A DNA stretch of 6,964 nucleotides from Desulfoprunum sp. Lineage in GTDB: Bacteria; Desulfobacterota; Desulfobulbia; Desulfobulbales; Desulfocapsaceae. Made by a program: the position numbers and the translations under genes. Location: positions 1 through 6,964 of the forward strand of contig JAUYSF010000040.1 of NCBI GenBank assembly GCA_030696435.1, read 5' to 3'. Of this stretch, positions 1 to 6,186 are shown piece by piece (the first letter of the stretch is position 1; each line of letters begins with the position of its first letter). The notes below the pieces were generated by a model. The model ran no database searches and was not told the DNA's origin. It saw only the letters and a program-made list of their open reading frames with translations.

Positions 1-14
1 CGGAAGACTCAATC

Positions 15-50
15 CGATTTCGATAGCGATAGCGATTTCGATCCCGATCG
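15..50. repeat. Six tandem CGATNN hexamers
   Basis: Six consecutive hexamers share the CGAT core: CGATTT, CGATAG, CGATAG, CGATTT, CGATCC, CGATCG. Two variants occur twice, so this is a degenerate tandem array and not a chance run. Read in frame 1 it would give alternating Asp residues (S-D-F-D-S-D), and that frame stays open from the window edge to a TGA at 205-207. The translation after the repeat does not look like a known domain. It may be an intergenic simple repeat or the tail of a gene that begins left of the window; I cannot tell which. Confidence 0.7.
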
Positions 51-274
51 ATTCAATGACAGTGAACTGAATAGTTACTCAAGCGTTAACTTCGTCGGCT
101 GCGCTGAAACAGGCTTGAGCAGTCGTCTGCTTTTCCCCTGGAGAACGGGGGGATTGGGCCTGCAGAAAGTTTTTTTCAAAGCAAAAGGTCTTGTCATTTC
201 TTTCTGATAGTGATCATATGCCAATATCTGGCTCTGGAAAATAGGCCATAACTTTACTGCAATGGAGGTTGCCG
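51..274 (+). other. Leader region upstream of the disulfide reductase gene
   Basis: No gene is assigned here. Frame 1 is open until the TGA at 205-207 but has no recognisable content. A possible -35 element TTGTCA lies at 191-196, but the sequence 17-18 bp downstream (TCATAT/CATATG) matches a -10 only weakly, so the promoter is not firmly placed. The only clear signal is the ribosome binding site GGAGG at 264-268, six bases before the ATG at 275. No terminator hairpin for an upstream gene was seen. Confidence 0.4.
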
Positions 275-1996
275 ATGGGCAAGCGAATAGTCATTATTGG
301 TGGGGTCGCTGCCGGACCGAAGGCGGCGTGTCGGGTCAAACGGATCATGCCTGAGGCCGAGGTGACCCTGATCGATCAGGATAATCTGATCTCCTATGGC
401 GGCTGCGGTATTCCTTATTATGTGTCGGGCGATGTTTCCGATGAAAAAGAGCTGCGTTCCACCAGTTTTCATATGCTGCGTGATGAATATTTCTTCGAAA
501 AGGCTAAAGGTGTCAAAACACTCACGTCGACCCGTGCCCTGTCCATCAACCGCCGGGATAAGACGGTGGAGCTTGAAAATGTCAAGACGGGTGTGAAAAG
601 CCTCATCCCCTATGATACTCTGATGCTCGCCACCGGCAGTAAGCCCGTAGTCCTGCCCATCCCCGGTCGGGATGCCGATGGGGTTTTCACTATCAGTGAT
701 CTGCACAAGGCGATAGAGATCAAGGAGAGAATTGCCAGAGGTGAGGTGGGTAAGGCGGTGGTCATTGGCGGCGGTGCCATTGGTATTGAGATGGCTGAGG
801 CCCTTACCGACCTCTGGGGCGTGGAGACAACGATTGTCGAGTACATGGATCAGCTTCTGCCGCGGATTGTCGACTGGCCGATGGCCGAGGCCCTTGCCAA
901 ACATCTGCGGGACCACAAAGTCGAGGTCTATCTTGGTGAGGCGGCAACCGAGATTGTCGAGCAAAACGGCAAGGCTGTCGGAATTCGGACCGGAAAACGG
1001 ATGCTTGAGGCCGATATGGTGATCATGGCGGTGGGGGTGCGGCCTCGCTCACAGCTGGCACGAGACGCCGGTCTGCACGTCTCGGAGATCGGTGCTATCG
1101 TCGTCAACGAGCGGATGCAGACCTCTGATCCTTCGATCTATGCGGCCGGAGACTGTATCGAGATTCGCCATCTCGTCACCGGCAAGGGCTTTTTTGCACC
1201 GCTGGGTAGCCTTGCTAATAAAGAGGGCCGGGTTGCTGCCGACAATATGGCAGGTATTCCCTCTGTTTTCAAAGGCGGAATCGGCAGTTTCATCATGAAA
1301 GCCTTCGATATGTCGATCGGTGCCACCGGTCTCAGTCTTGAGGCGGCGAAGGCCCAGGGCTATGAGGCGGATGTCTCTCTGACAGCCCCTTCCGACCGGG
1401 CCCATTTCTTTCCCGGCAGCGAAATCCTCTGTCTTGGCCTTGTTTTTGACCGGAGGACGAGAAAGATCCTGGGGCTTCAGGGCATTGGTCCGATGAACGA
1501 TGCCCTTTCGGTCCGGATAGACGCGGCTGCCGTCGCCATATCGGCCGGGGCGGCAATCGATGTCTTGGCCAATATGGAGATGGCCTATGCCCCACCGTTT
1601 TCCACGGCCATCGATGCGATCAACGCCGCTGCCTATGTCGCGGAGAATCTCTGTGACGGCAGGATGCGTCAGATCGACTTGCGCTCATTCTTTGCCTGGA
1701 TGGCCGATTTTTCCTCAAGGCCTGAGTGGATAGCCCTCGATGTCAGGCATGTAAAACAGGCGCAACCCTTTGTCGAAAAATACGGTCGGGAGAAATGGAT
1801 CTCTATTCCCTATGATGAGGTGCGGGATCGATACCGGGAACTGCCGCAGGACAAGACCCTGATCATCATCTGCAATGCGGGCTCACGCTCCTTTGAAATT
1901 CAGGTGTTTCTCGATGCAATGGACCGGAAGAACACCCTGGTGATGCCTGGTGGATTCAATCTGGTCCGTCGGATGGACGCCGGTCTGGTGGCTTGA
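275..1996 (+). CDS. FAD-dependent CoA-disulfide / NAD(P)H persulfide reductase with C-terminal rhodanese domain
   Basis: A 573-residue flavoprotein of the single-cysteine disulfide reductase group (CoA-disulfide reductase, Npsr-type persulfide reductase, NADH oxidase relatives), expected to be cytoplasmic and to reduce CoA-disulfide, CoA-persulfide or polysulfide with NAD(P)H. Seen in order: FAD-binding GGVAAG (residues 9-14), the redox-active cysteine in YGGCGIPYY (Cys44), ATGSKP (119-124), the NAD(P)H-binding GGGAIG (165-170), the FAD-contacting AAGDC (290-294), LGSLANKEGR (310-319), the dimerisation region with YAPPF (438-442), and a rhodanese domain (about 470-573) whose loop CNAGSRS carries the persulfide cysteine Cys533. 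The fusion suggests sulfane sulfur is passed between Cys533 and the CoA/flavin site (inference). ATG 275 is preferred because GGAGG lies six bases upstream; an in-frame TTG at 269 directly abuts that site and is unlikely. The usual YYPG tyrosines read FFPG (378-381). Family assignment is firm; the exact substrate is not. Confidence 0.93.
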   Translation: MGKRIVIIGGVAAGPKAACRVKRIMPEAEVTLIDQDNLISYGGCGIPYYVSGDVSDEKELRSTSFHMLRDEYFFEKAKGVKTLTSTRALSINRRDKTVELENVKTGVKSLIPYDTLMLATGSKPVVLPIPGRDADGVFTISDLHKAIEIKERIARGEVGKAVVIGGGAIGIEMAEALTDLWGVETTIVEYMDQLLPRIVDWPMAEALAKHLRDHKVEVYLGEAATEIVEQNGKAVGIRTGKRMLEADMVIMAVGVRPRSQLARDAGLHVSEIGAIVVNERMQTSDPSIYAAGDCIEIRHLVTGKGFFAPLGSLANKEGRVAADNMAGIPSVFKGGIGSFIMKAFDMSIGATGLSLEAAKAQGYEADVSLTAPSDRAHFFPGSEILCLGLVFDRRTRKILGLQGIGPMNDALSVRIDAAAVAISAGAAIDVLANMEMAYAPPFSTAIDAINAAAYVAENLCDGRMRQIDLRSFFAWMADFSSRPEWIALDVRHVKQAQPFVEKYGREKWISIPYDEVRDRYRELPQDKTLIIICNAGSRSFEIQVFLDAMDRKNTLVMPGGFNLVRRMDAGLVA

Positions 1997-2012
1997 TCTC
2001 CAGATTTTTGAT

Positions 2013-2042
2013 TAGACAAAGCGTGTTTTCCTGTGATATTAT
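2013..2042 (+). promoter_or_regulatory. Sigma70-type promoter with extended -10 for the HEAT-receiver gene
   Basis: The -35 TAGACA (2013-2018, five of six consensus bases) is followed by an 18-bp spacer and the -10 TATTAT (2037-2042, five of six). A TG at 2034-2035, one base before the -10, gives an extended -10. Transcription would start near 2049, leaving a leader of about 80 bases before the ATG at 2131. No hairpin terminator was seen between the upstream stop codon (1996) and this promoter, so some readthrough is possible. Confidence 0.6.
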
Positions 2043-2060
2043 GAGCCATAAATAGAAAAT

Positions 2061-2077
2061 ATACTGTATATCAGTAT
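2061..2077. promoter_or_regulatory. Palindromic site, possible operator
   Basis: ATACTG (2061-2066) and CAGTAT (2072-2077) form a perfect six-base inverted repeat around the AT-rich pentamer TATAT. It starts about 12 bp downstream of the predicted transcription start, where a bound repressor would block initiation or early elongation. CTG and CAG half-sites recall LexA boxes, but the spacing (5 bp between CTG and CAG) is much shorter than the enterobacterial 10 bp, so I do not call it a LexA site. The palindrome is seen; operator function is inferred. Confidence 0.4.
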
Positions 2078-2130
2078 GTTCGATAACTCATGTCTACTGT
2101 CAGCAAGAGAACTTTTTGAGGTGGAGCTAT

Positions 2131-3750
2131 ATGGCTGATTTGAACCCGCAACACATGGTTGAAGAGATCCAGGAAAACATCAAGACTGGTGATTCTCTCA
2201 AAGCTCAGCTGGTCTTGTCTCACATCGGTGATGTCGACATCAAGTCAAGAAATCGTCTCATCTATGCCCTTTCCAAGGGTGATGTCGAATTCACCGTGCC
2301 GCTCCTTCTCTATCTCTTGACCGAACACCAGGCCGTTGCAGCAGAAATGCCGGTCGTGCGCGATACCCTGCTCTCCAATCTTCTGGCGTATCCGGAAAAA
2401 CTCGAGATTTTTCTGCGCTCACCGGCGATTAAAGATAAGACTGAGCTGATCAAGGTTGCCGGAGAGCTTCGTTATGAGGAGGTAACACCTGCTCTTCTGG
2501 AGATCATCACCATTTCGCAAAGCGATGCGGAAATACTCCTCATCATTGAAACCCTCGGCCTGATCGGCGATCCCGAATGCATCAACACCCTGACCGATTA
2601 TCTCTATGCCGCCAATCGTGAGATGATCATAGCTGCTGTCCAATCTCTCGGGCAGGTCGGAACCCCCACAGCCATGCATCGGTTGGCCGAGAGAATGGGT
2701 ACGGATAACGAGATCGATTACATGATCCTCTCGATCTTTGCCGAGGTTCAAGACCAGATATCGCTTGAAAAACTCAATGCAACCATTCGTTCGCACTACG
2801 CCCATATGCGGACCTATGCCAAACAGCAGTTGGTCAACATCGGCCCGAAGGCGGTGCCCAATCTCCTTGAAAATCTCCAGCAGGATGATCCGGATTTCCT
2901 TATCCACACCCTCAATGTCCTGGGTGATATCGGTGATGAATCGGCCGTTACGCCGATCCGTAAGCTTCTTGCCAACGAGCCCAGGAGTGCCAATGTCCGT
3001 TTCGCAGCCTATGAGGCTCTGGCCCTGCTGCCCTTGAAGAAAGGGGCCTATACCCTGACGGCCGGCCTCACCGACCCCGAGGATCATGTCTGTGTCGCGG
3101 CTGCCCGGGCCATCGATCAGAATTATTCGGATATCCTTGTCGCAGGTATCAGAAATCTTCTGCGAGGGCCGGAGAATGAGGCCCGGCATATCGCCAAGAT
3201 CATCGTCAATGCCCAGGTCGACAAGATTTTCATGAGTCTGGCCGAAGACGAGATCTTTCAGAACCTGGCCCTTATCTATCTGCCGCACGCCCATAAGGAT
3301 ATCCGGGAGCACTACCACAAACTGCTCGCCGATACCGGCATAAAGGATTTTGCCCGCAAGATTATCGGTAAGGACGATCAGGCGGTACGCCTCAAGGTCG
3401 TGGCTGTCGATGATTCGAGGATGATCCTTAATATCTATAAGGCAACGCTTTATGAACTTGGCTACGAACCGATACTCTTTGAGTTCCCAGCCTCAGCGAT
3501 TGAATGGCTGCAGGGCGAGAAGCCTGCCATGGTCCTGACTGATCTGAATATGCCCGATATTACCGGCATCCAGATGACCAAGAAGATACGGGAGAAATAT
3601 GCTGCTGAGGTTTTGCCCATAATTATGGTGACGACCCAGAATGAAAGCCAGGACAACGAGGCGGCCATGTCAGCCGGGATTAATGCGATCCTGCATAAAC
3701 CCTTTAACGCCAAGTCTCTCGGGGCGGCGATGGAGAAACTGCTGAAGTGA
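2131..3750 (+). CDS. HEAT-repeat protein with C-terminal response-regulator receiver domain
   Basis: A 539-residue, apparently soluble protein with no signal peptide or membrane segment. Residues about 1-415 are helical and rich in HEAT/PBS-lyase-like repeats; clear units carry LGLIGDPECINTL (142-154), SLGQVGTPTAMHRL (172-185), LNVLGDIGDESAVTPI (261-276) and ALLPLKKGAYTL (298-309). Residues 421-539 form a complete receiver domain: acidic pair Asp427-Asp428, phospho-acceptor Asp471 in LTDLNMPD, Thr501 in MVTT and Lys523 in LHKPF. All catalytic positions are kept, so phosphorylation by a histidine kinase is expected, but there is no DNA-binding or enzymatic output domain. The likely role is a phosphorylation-controlled protein-binding scaffold (inference). 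ATG 2131 is chosen because GGAG (2123-2126) lies four bases upstream; an in-frame TTG at 2116 lacks such a site. No kinase gene is adjacent. The last 47 bp overlap the convergent phosphatase gene. Confidence 0.9.
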   Translation: MADLNPQHMVEEIQENIKTGDSLKAQLVLSHIGDVDIKSRNRLIYALSKGDVEFTVPLLLYLLTEHQAVAAEMPVVRDTLLSNLLAYPEKLEIFLRSPAIKDKTELIKVAGELRYEEVTPALLEIITISQSDAEILLIIETLGLIGDPECINTLTDYLYAANREMIIAAVQSLGQVGTPTAMHRLAERMGTDNEIDYMILSIFAEVQDQISLEKLNATIRSHYAHMRTYAKQQLVNIGPKAVPNLLENLQQDDPDFLIHTLNVLGDIGDESAVTPIRKLLANEPRSANVRFAAYEALALLPLKKGAYTLTAGLTDPEDHVCVAAARAIDQNYSDILVAGIRNLLRGPENEARHIAKIIVNAQVDKIFMSLAEDEIFQNLALIYLPHAHKDIREHYHKLLADTGIKDFARKIIGKDDQAVRLKVVAVDDSRMILNIYKATLYELGYEPILFEFPASAIEWLQGEKPAMVLTDLNMPDITGIQMTKKIREKYAAEVLPIIMVTTQNESQDNEAAMSAGINAILHKPFNAKSLGAAMEKLLK

Positions 3751-4531
3751 TATATTCCTCCAGCATATCGAAAGAGCGGCCGACATCTTCGGGCCGATGG
3801 GCGTCGGAGCCGGCGACGAGTGGAATTCCGTGGTCCATGATCATCCGGAGCACGGTACGAGCGGGAAAGGGTTCGCCCCGGATCGGTAGACCCGAAGTGT
3901 TGATCTCAGCGGCCATTCCCCGGGACTTGACGGCCCGCAGCAATTGCTCGATTCTATCAAGATGCTCTACAGAATATCTGAGATCGGGGATATAGCGTAG
4001 AGCGGCATCGAGATGGCAGAGAACGGTACCCGGCAGAGTGCAAACGGCCTCTGTCAGAACCTCGAAGTAGTTCGAGAGAAGCCATTCCGGACCGATATCC
4101 CGGGCTCGTCTGATGTTCTCTTCCTTGCGGCTGAGCAGATTGAGATGGTGGCTGTGACCGGGGATATTGGCGTAATGAAAGGATACCCCGATTCTGTCCC
4201 ATTGTCTGCCCGAGAGTCTTTCCAGCAGTTCTTCCGAGCGTTCCGGATTATAGCCGACCTCCACCCCCAGGCCGATAGTAATCTGATCTGGGTATTTTCC
4301 TCGCAGTCGTTTCCCTTCGGAAAAATAGAGCTCAAAATCTTCTTCAGTCAGCCAGGTTGTCTCGGGATATCGGATTCCTGCCTCCATGTGTTCGAGAAAG
4401 CAGATCTCTTTGAGGCCCTTGTTGATTGCGGCCAAGACGTATTCCTCCATCTCGCCGATGGCATGATGACAGAATCGAGTATGGATATGGCCGTCGGAGA
4501 GGAGGTCGATGGGCGACGCGTGCAGAGACAT
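3704..4531 (-). CDS. PHP-domain phosphatase, histidinol-phosphatase (HisJ/HisK) family
   Basis: A 275-residue metal-dependent phosphatase of the PHP superfamily, close to the usual HisJ length (about 270). Known members hydrolyse L-histidinol phosphate to L-histidinol in histidine synthesis. Metal ligands visible in order: His15 and His17 in DGHIHT, His22 or His23, Glu48-His49 in LEH, Glu91 in GLGVEVGY, His119 in SFHY, His173 in CHLD, and Asp243/His245 in GSDAH. The stretches INTSGL (210-215) and IPLVAGSDAH (236-245) are typical of HisJ. The start at 4531 is preferred because GAGGG lies just upstream; the frame stays open to 4678, but that extension is basic, lacks family similarity and overlaps the small ORF in another frame. 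No other histidine-biosynthesis gene is in the window, so a related phosphatase substrate is possible. The stop TAA lies inside the convergent HEAT-receiver gene. Confidence 0.9.
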   Translation of the reverse strand: MSLHASPIDLLSDGHIHTRFCHHAIGEMEEYVLAAINKGLKEICFLEHMEAGIRYPETTWLTEEDFELYFSEGKRLRGKYPDQITIGLGVEVGYNPERSEELLERLSGRQWDRIGVSFHYANIPGHSHHLNLLSRKEENIRRARDIGPEWLLSNYFEVLTEAVCTLPGTVLCHLDAALRYIPDLRYSVEHLDRIEQLLRAVKSRGMAAEINTSGLPIRGEPFPARTVLRMIMDHGIPLVAGSDAHRPEDVGRSFDMLEEYITSAVSPSPPRETWR

Positions 4532-4571
4532 TTTTTCCCTCAAAGTGGTAGAGCAGTACTGGGGGAAAAGG

Positions 4572-4605
4572 GCATAATCCGACAGACTCCTGGGGCGGAT
4601 TATGC
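4572..4605 (-). repeat. Perfect 10-bp inverted repeat with 14-nt loop between two minus-strand genes
   Basis: GCATAATCCG (4572-4581) and CGGATTATGC (4596-4605) are exact reverse complements separated by 14 bases. On the minus strand the hairpin lies after the stop of the small ORF (4621) and about 40 bases before the phosphatase start (4531), followed two bases later by a TTTT tract. It could be a weak intergenic terminator or attenuator, an mRNA-stabilising hairpin, or a protein-binding palindrome. The structure is seen in the sequence; its role is inferred. Confidence 0.55.
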
Positions 4606-4620
4606 AGCGAGGGGTTTTGC

Positions 4621-4815
4621 TCAGGCGTTTCCTTTGGGGAAGAAATGGACAACTCCGTCGATTGCCGAGGTGTCGCAAATATGGCCTATTTCCAGTCCGA
4701 GATCGATAAAATCTTCGAGCCCATCAATTTTTAGTGACAGGACGGGGCCATCCGGTAGATGGTAATATATTGTATTGACAGCAGATAAATCGATCGGTTG
4801 GACAAACAGTTTCAT
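4621..4815 (-). CDS. Small hypothetical protein (64 aa)
   Basis: I do not recognise a family. The predicted product is 64 residues, with no signal peptide or long hydrophobic segment and a fairly acidic middle (KIDGLEDFIDLGLE); the single cysteine is in GHICDTS. The composition (alternating hydrophobic and acidic residues, no low complexity) resembles a folded protein more than an antisense shadow. The start ATG at 4815 has AAGGA about nine bases upstream on the minus strand. It precedes the PHP phosphatase gene in the same direction with an 89-bp gap holding a perfect hairpin, so the two may be co-transcribed. Its first 18 bases overlap an uncertain plus-strand reading frame. The coding call is tentative. 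Confidence 0.55.
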   Translation of the reverse strand: MKLFVQPIDLSAVNTIYYHLPDGPVLSLKIDGLEDFIDLGLEIGHICDTSAIDGVVHFFPKGNA

Positions 4816-5120
4816 GCAAGCATATCCTTAGTAGACTACGGGGTAGGGCGGTCCCTGCAGGATGTAAAGCAGGGTGTGGAACAGGACATATACGAATATT
4901 TCAGAAAAACTGCAAGGAATAACGGAAAAGCCGTCGTTGTCCTCGATTCCGCCAGGGTGTTCGGTAGCATGAGACTGTGGCGAGGACGGGAGGAGCAGCG
5001 GCTGACTCTCTCCTTTATGGGTTTGACACAAGAGTCTCGTATGTTTATTATATCAGACTTCGTGACTACCACAAACTTCCATTCCGGCAGTTTCTAATCA
5101 TATTAAGACAAGGTGATGTA
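4816..5120. other. Divergent intergenic region (305 bp)
   Basis: This stretch separates the minus-strand small ORF from the plus-strand cysteine-cluster gene. It holds the strong plus-strand promoter at 5023-5051 and, on the minus strand, only a weak promoter candidate: TTGCAG (4915-4910), 17-bp spacer, TATATG (4892-4887). A plus-strand frame is open from TTG 4798 to a stop at 5095-5097. Between about 4900 and 5060 its codons look gene-like (third positions mainly C, T or G), but only TTG 4798 or GTG 4876 could start it and neither has a well-spaced ribosome binding site. It may be a gene remnant or a chance opening. Confidence 0.4.
5023..5051 (+). promoter_or_regulatory. Strong sigma70-type promoter for the cysteine-cluster gene
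   Basis: A perfect -35 TTGACA (5023-5028), an optimal 17-bp spacer and a -10 TATTAT (5046-5051, five of six consensus bases). Transcription would begin near 5058, giving a leader of about 60 bases before the ATG at 5121. It is the best promoter match in the window and suggests substantial basal expression. No clear operator palindrome overlaps it. Confidence 0.7.
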
Positions 5121-6080
5121 ATGAGTACAGAAGAGATGAATGTCAAAGGAAAGCCTCTCTTTGGCAAGGACAACAATCCCTCCAATATCCTGCCCCAGAA
5201 GCTGACCCTCGAGAGCAAGATCAAGTTCCGCTGCCATCCCGGAGTGCGTTGTTTCACCGCCTGCTGTGGTGGTATCAAGATCATCCTGACGCCCTATGAT
5301 ATCCTCATGCTTACCAGAAGGCTGGATATCCCCGCCCATGAATTTCTGCAGCAGTATACCCTGCCGACCTATCTGGAAAAAACCGATATGCCGGGAGTCA
5401 TGCTCAAGCTCAGAGAGGATGACAATAAATGCCCCTTTGTGACGCCGGCCGGTTGTACGGTGTATACCGATAGGCCGACGGCCTGCCGGTACTACCCGGT
5501 TGGTATGGCGGATTTTCACGAAGGCGGCACCCGTGATGGCAAGGGCAACGAGGTCAAGGGCGAGGATGATAAGTTTTATTTCGTCGTCAAAGAAGATCAC
5601 TGCAAAGGATTTGAAGAGGATAAGGAGTGGACGATCGGCGAATGGCGGGCCGATCAGGGCGTCGATGTCCGCGACGAGATGAATAAGGAATGGCTCAGAT
5701 TGGTGATGCGCCGAAAATCCTTCGGTCTGCAGGCCACCCTGTCTGAACAGGCCAAACGCATGTTTTTTATGGCCTCCACCGATCTGGCCCATTTCAGAAG
5801 ATTTATCTTTGAGAGCTCTTTCCTTGATACCTATGAAATGGACGAGGAGATCCTTGCCAAGATCAAGGAGGATGATATCGAGCTGATGCATTTTTCCTTC
5901 AAATATCTGGCGGCCACTCTTTTCGGGGTAGCGAATATCAAGATCAAGGAAGAGAAAGTCAAGGCGAAGATTGAGCAGATCAAACAACGTCAGGATGAAT
6001 CGGTACTCCAATCGATCAGGGAGTATGAGGAACTCAAGGCCGAGACTGCGCGGCAGAAGGCCGAGTCTCCTATCAAATAG
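5121..6080 (+). CDS. YkgJ-type cysteine-cluster protein (putative Zn/Fe-chelating domain)
   Basis: A 319-residue cytoplasmic protein. Residues about 34-165 carry the cysteine pattern of the CxxCxxCC/YkgJ family (also related to FliB flagellin lysine methylase): Cys38, Cys44, Cys48-Cys49 in CHPGVRCFTACC, then Cys104 (KCPF), Cys112 (GCTVY), Cys122 (ACRYYPVG) and Cys161 (DHCKGF). These eight cysteines are expected to bind zinc or iron, perhaps an Fe-S cluster; the reaction is unknown for most members. Residues 166-270 are helical with no recognised domain, and 274-315 are highly charged and probably a coiled coil, a tail beyond the minimal family domain. ATG 5121 is chosen because AAGGTG (5110-5115) is five bases upstream; the frame is open upstream, but that part has no family similarity and includes the promoter. 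It appears to be a single-gene unit between its own promoter and a strong terminator. Confidence 0.85.
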   Translation: MSTEEMNVKGKPLFGKDNNPSNILPQKLTLESKIKFRCHPGVRCFTACCGGIKIILTPYDILMLTRRLDIPAHEFLQQYTLPTYLEKTDMPGVMLKLREDDNKCPFVTPAGCTVYTDRPTACRYYPVGMADFHEGGTRDGKGNEVKGEDDKFYFVVKEDHCKGFEEDKEWTIGEWRADQGVDVRDEMNKEWLRLVMRRKSFGLQATLSEQAKRMFFMASTDLAHFRRFIFESSFLDTYEMDEEILAKIKEDDIELMHFSFKYLAATLFGVANIKIKEEKVKAKIEQIKQRQDESVLQSIREYEELKAETARQKAESPIK

Positions 6081-6125
6081 GGGCTTGCTCTCTTCCGGGG
6101 GATTTGCTGGAAGGAGAGGGAAACG

Positions 6126-6163
6126 AAAAGGGGCACCGGTAATACACCGGTGCCCCTTTTTTT
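6126..6163. terminator. Bidirectional rho-independent terminator
   Basis: The stem GGGGCACCGGT (6130-6140) pairs perfectly with ACCGGTGCCCC (6146-6156) around the loop AATAC. Seven T residues follow (6157-6163), giving a textbook terminator for the plus-strand cysteine-cluster gene. Four A residues precede the stem (6126-6129), so the same hairpin has a short U tract when read from the minus strand and can also end the oxidoreductase transcript. Confidence 0.92.
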
Positions 6164-6186
6164 ATGCGAAAGGCAGAAACACATAG

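Noticed and set aside
254..964. A 236-codon minus-strand ORF opposite the disulfide reductase gene
   Set aside because: It lies antisense to a gene with clear FAD, NAD and active-site motifs, and its translation shows no domain features. It is a shadow of the plus-strand codon pattern.
2061..2077. LexA (SOS) box
   Set aside because: CTG and CAG half-sites are present but separated by 5 bp, not the 10 bp of the enterobacterial box, and the downstream gene is not a DNA-repair gene. Kept only as a generic palindrome.
2419..3318. A 299-codon minus-strand ORF opposite the HEAT-repeat region
   Set aside because: The plus strand encodes convincing repeats here; the antisense frame is open because of codon bias and gives no recognisable product.
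4532..4678. N-terminal extension of the PHP phosphatase up to 4678
   Set aside because: The extra 49 residues are Arg/Pro-rich, unlike the family, and overlap the small ORF out of frame. A good ribosome binding site favours the start at 4531.
4013..4765. A 250-codon plus-strand ORF opposite the PHP phosphatase
   Set aside because: The minus strand has all PHP metal-binding motifs. The plus frame is antisense to them and also runs through the intergenic hairpin and the small ORF.
5103..6011. A 302-codon minus-strand ORF opposite the cysteine-cluster gene
   Set aside because: The plus strand has the promoter, ribosome binding site, family cysteines and terminator; the antisense frame has none of these.
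6088..6118. A second hairpin (CTCTCTTCC with GGAAGGAGAG) before the terminator
   Set aside because: The stem needs a bulge and has no T tract after it; the perfect hairpin at 6130-6156 explains termination.
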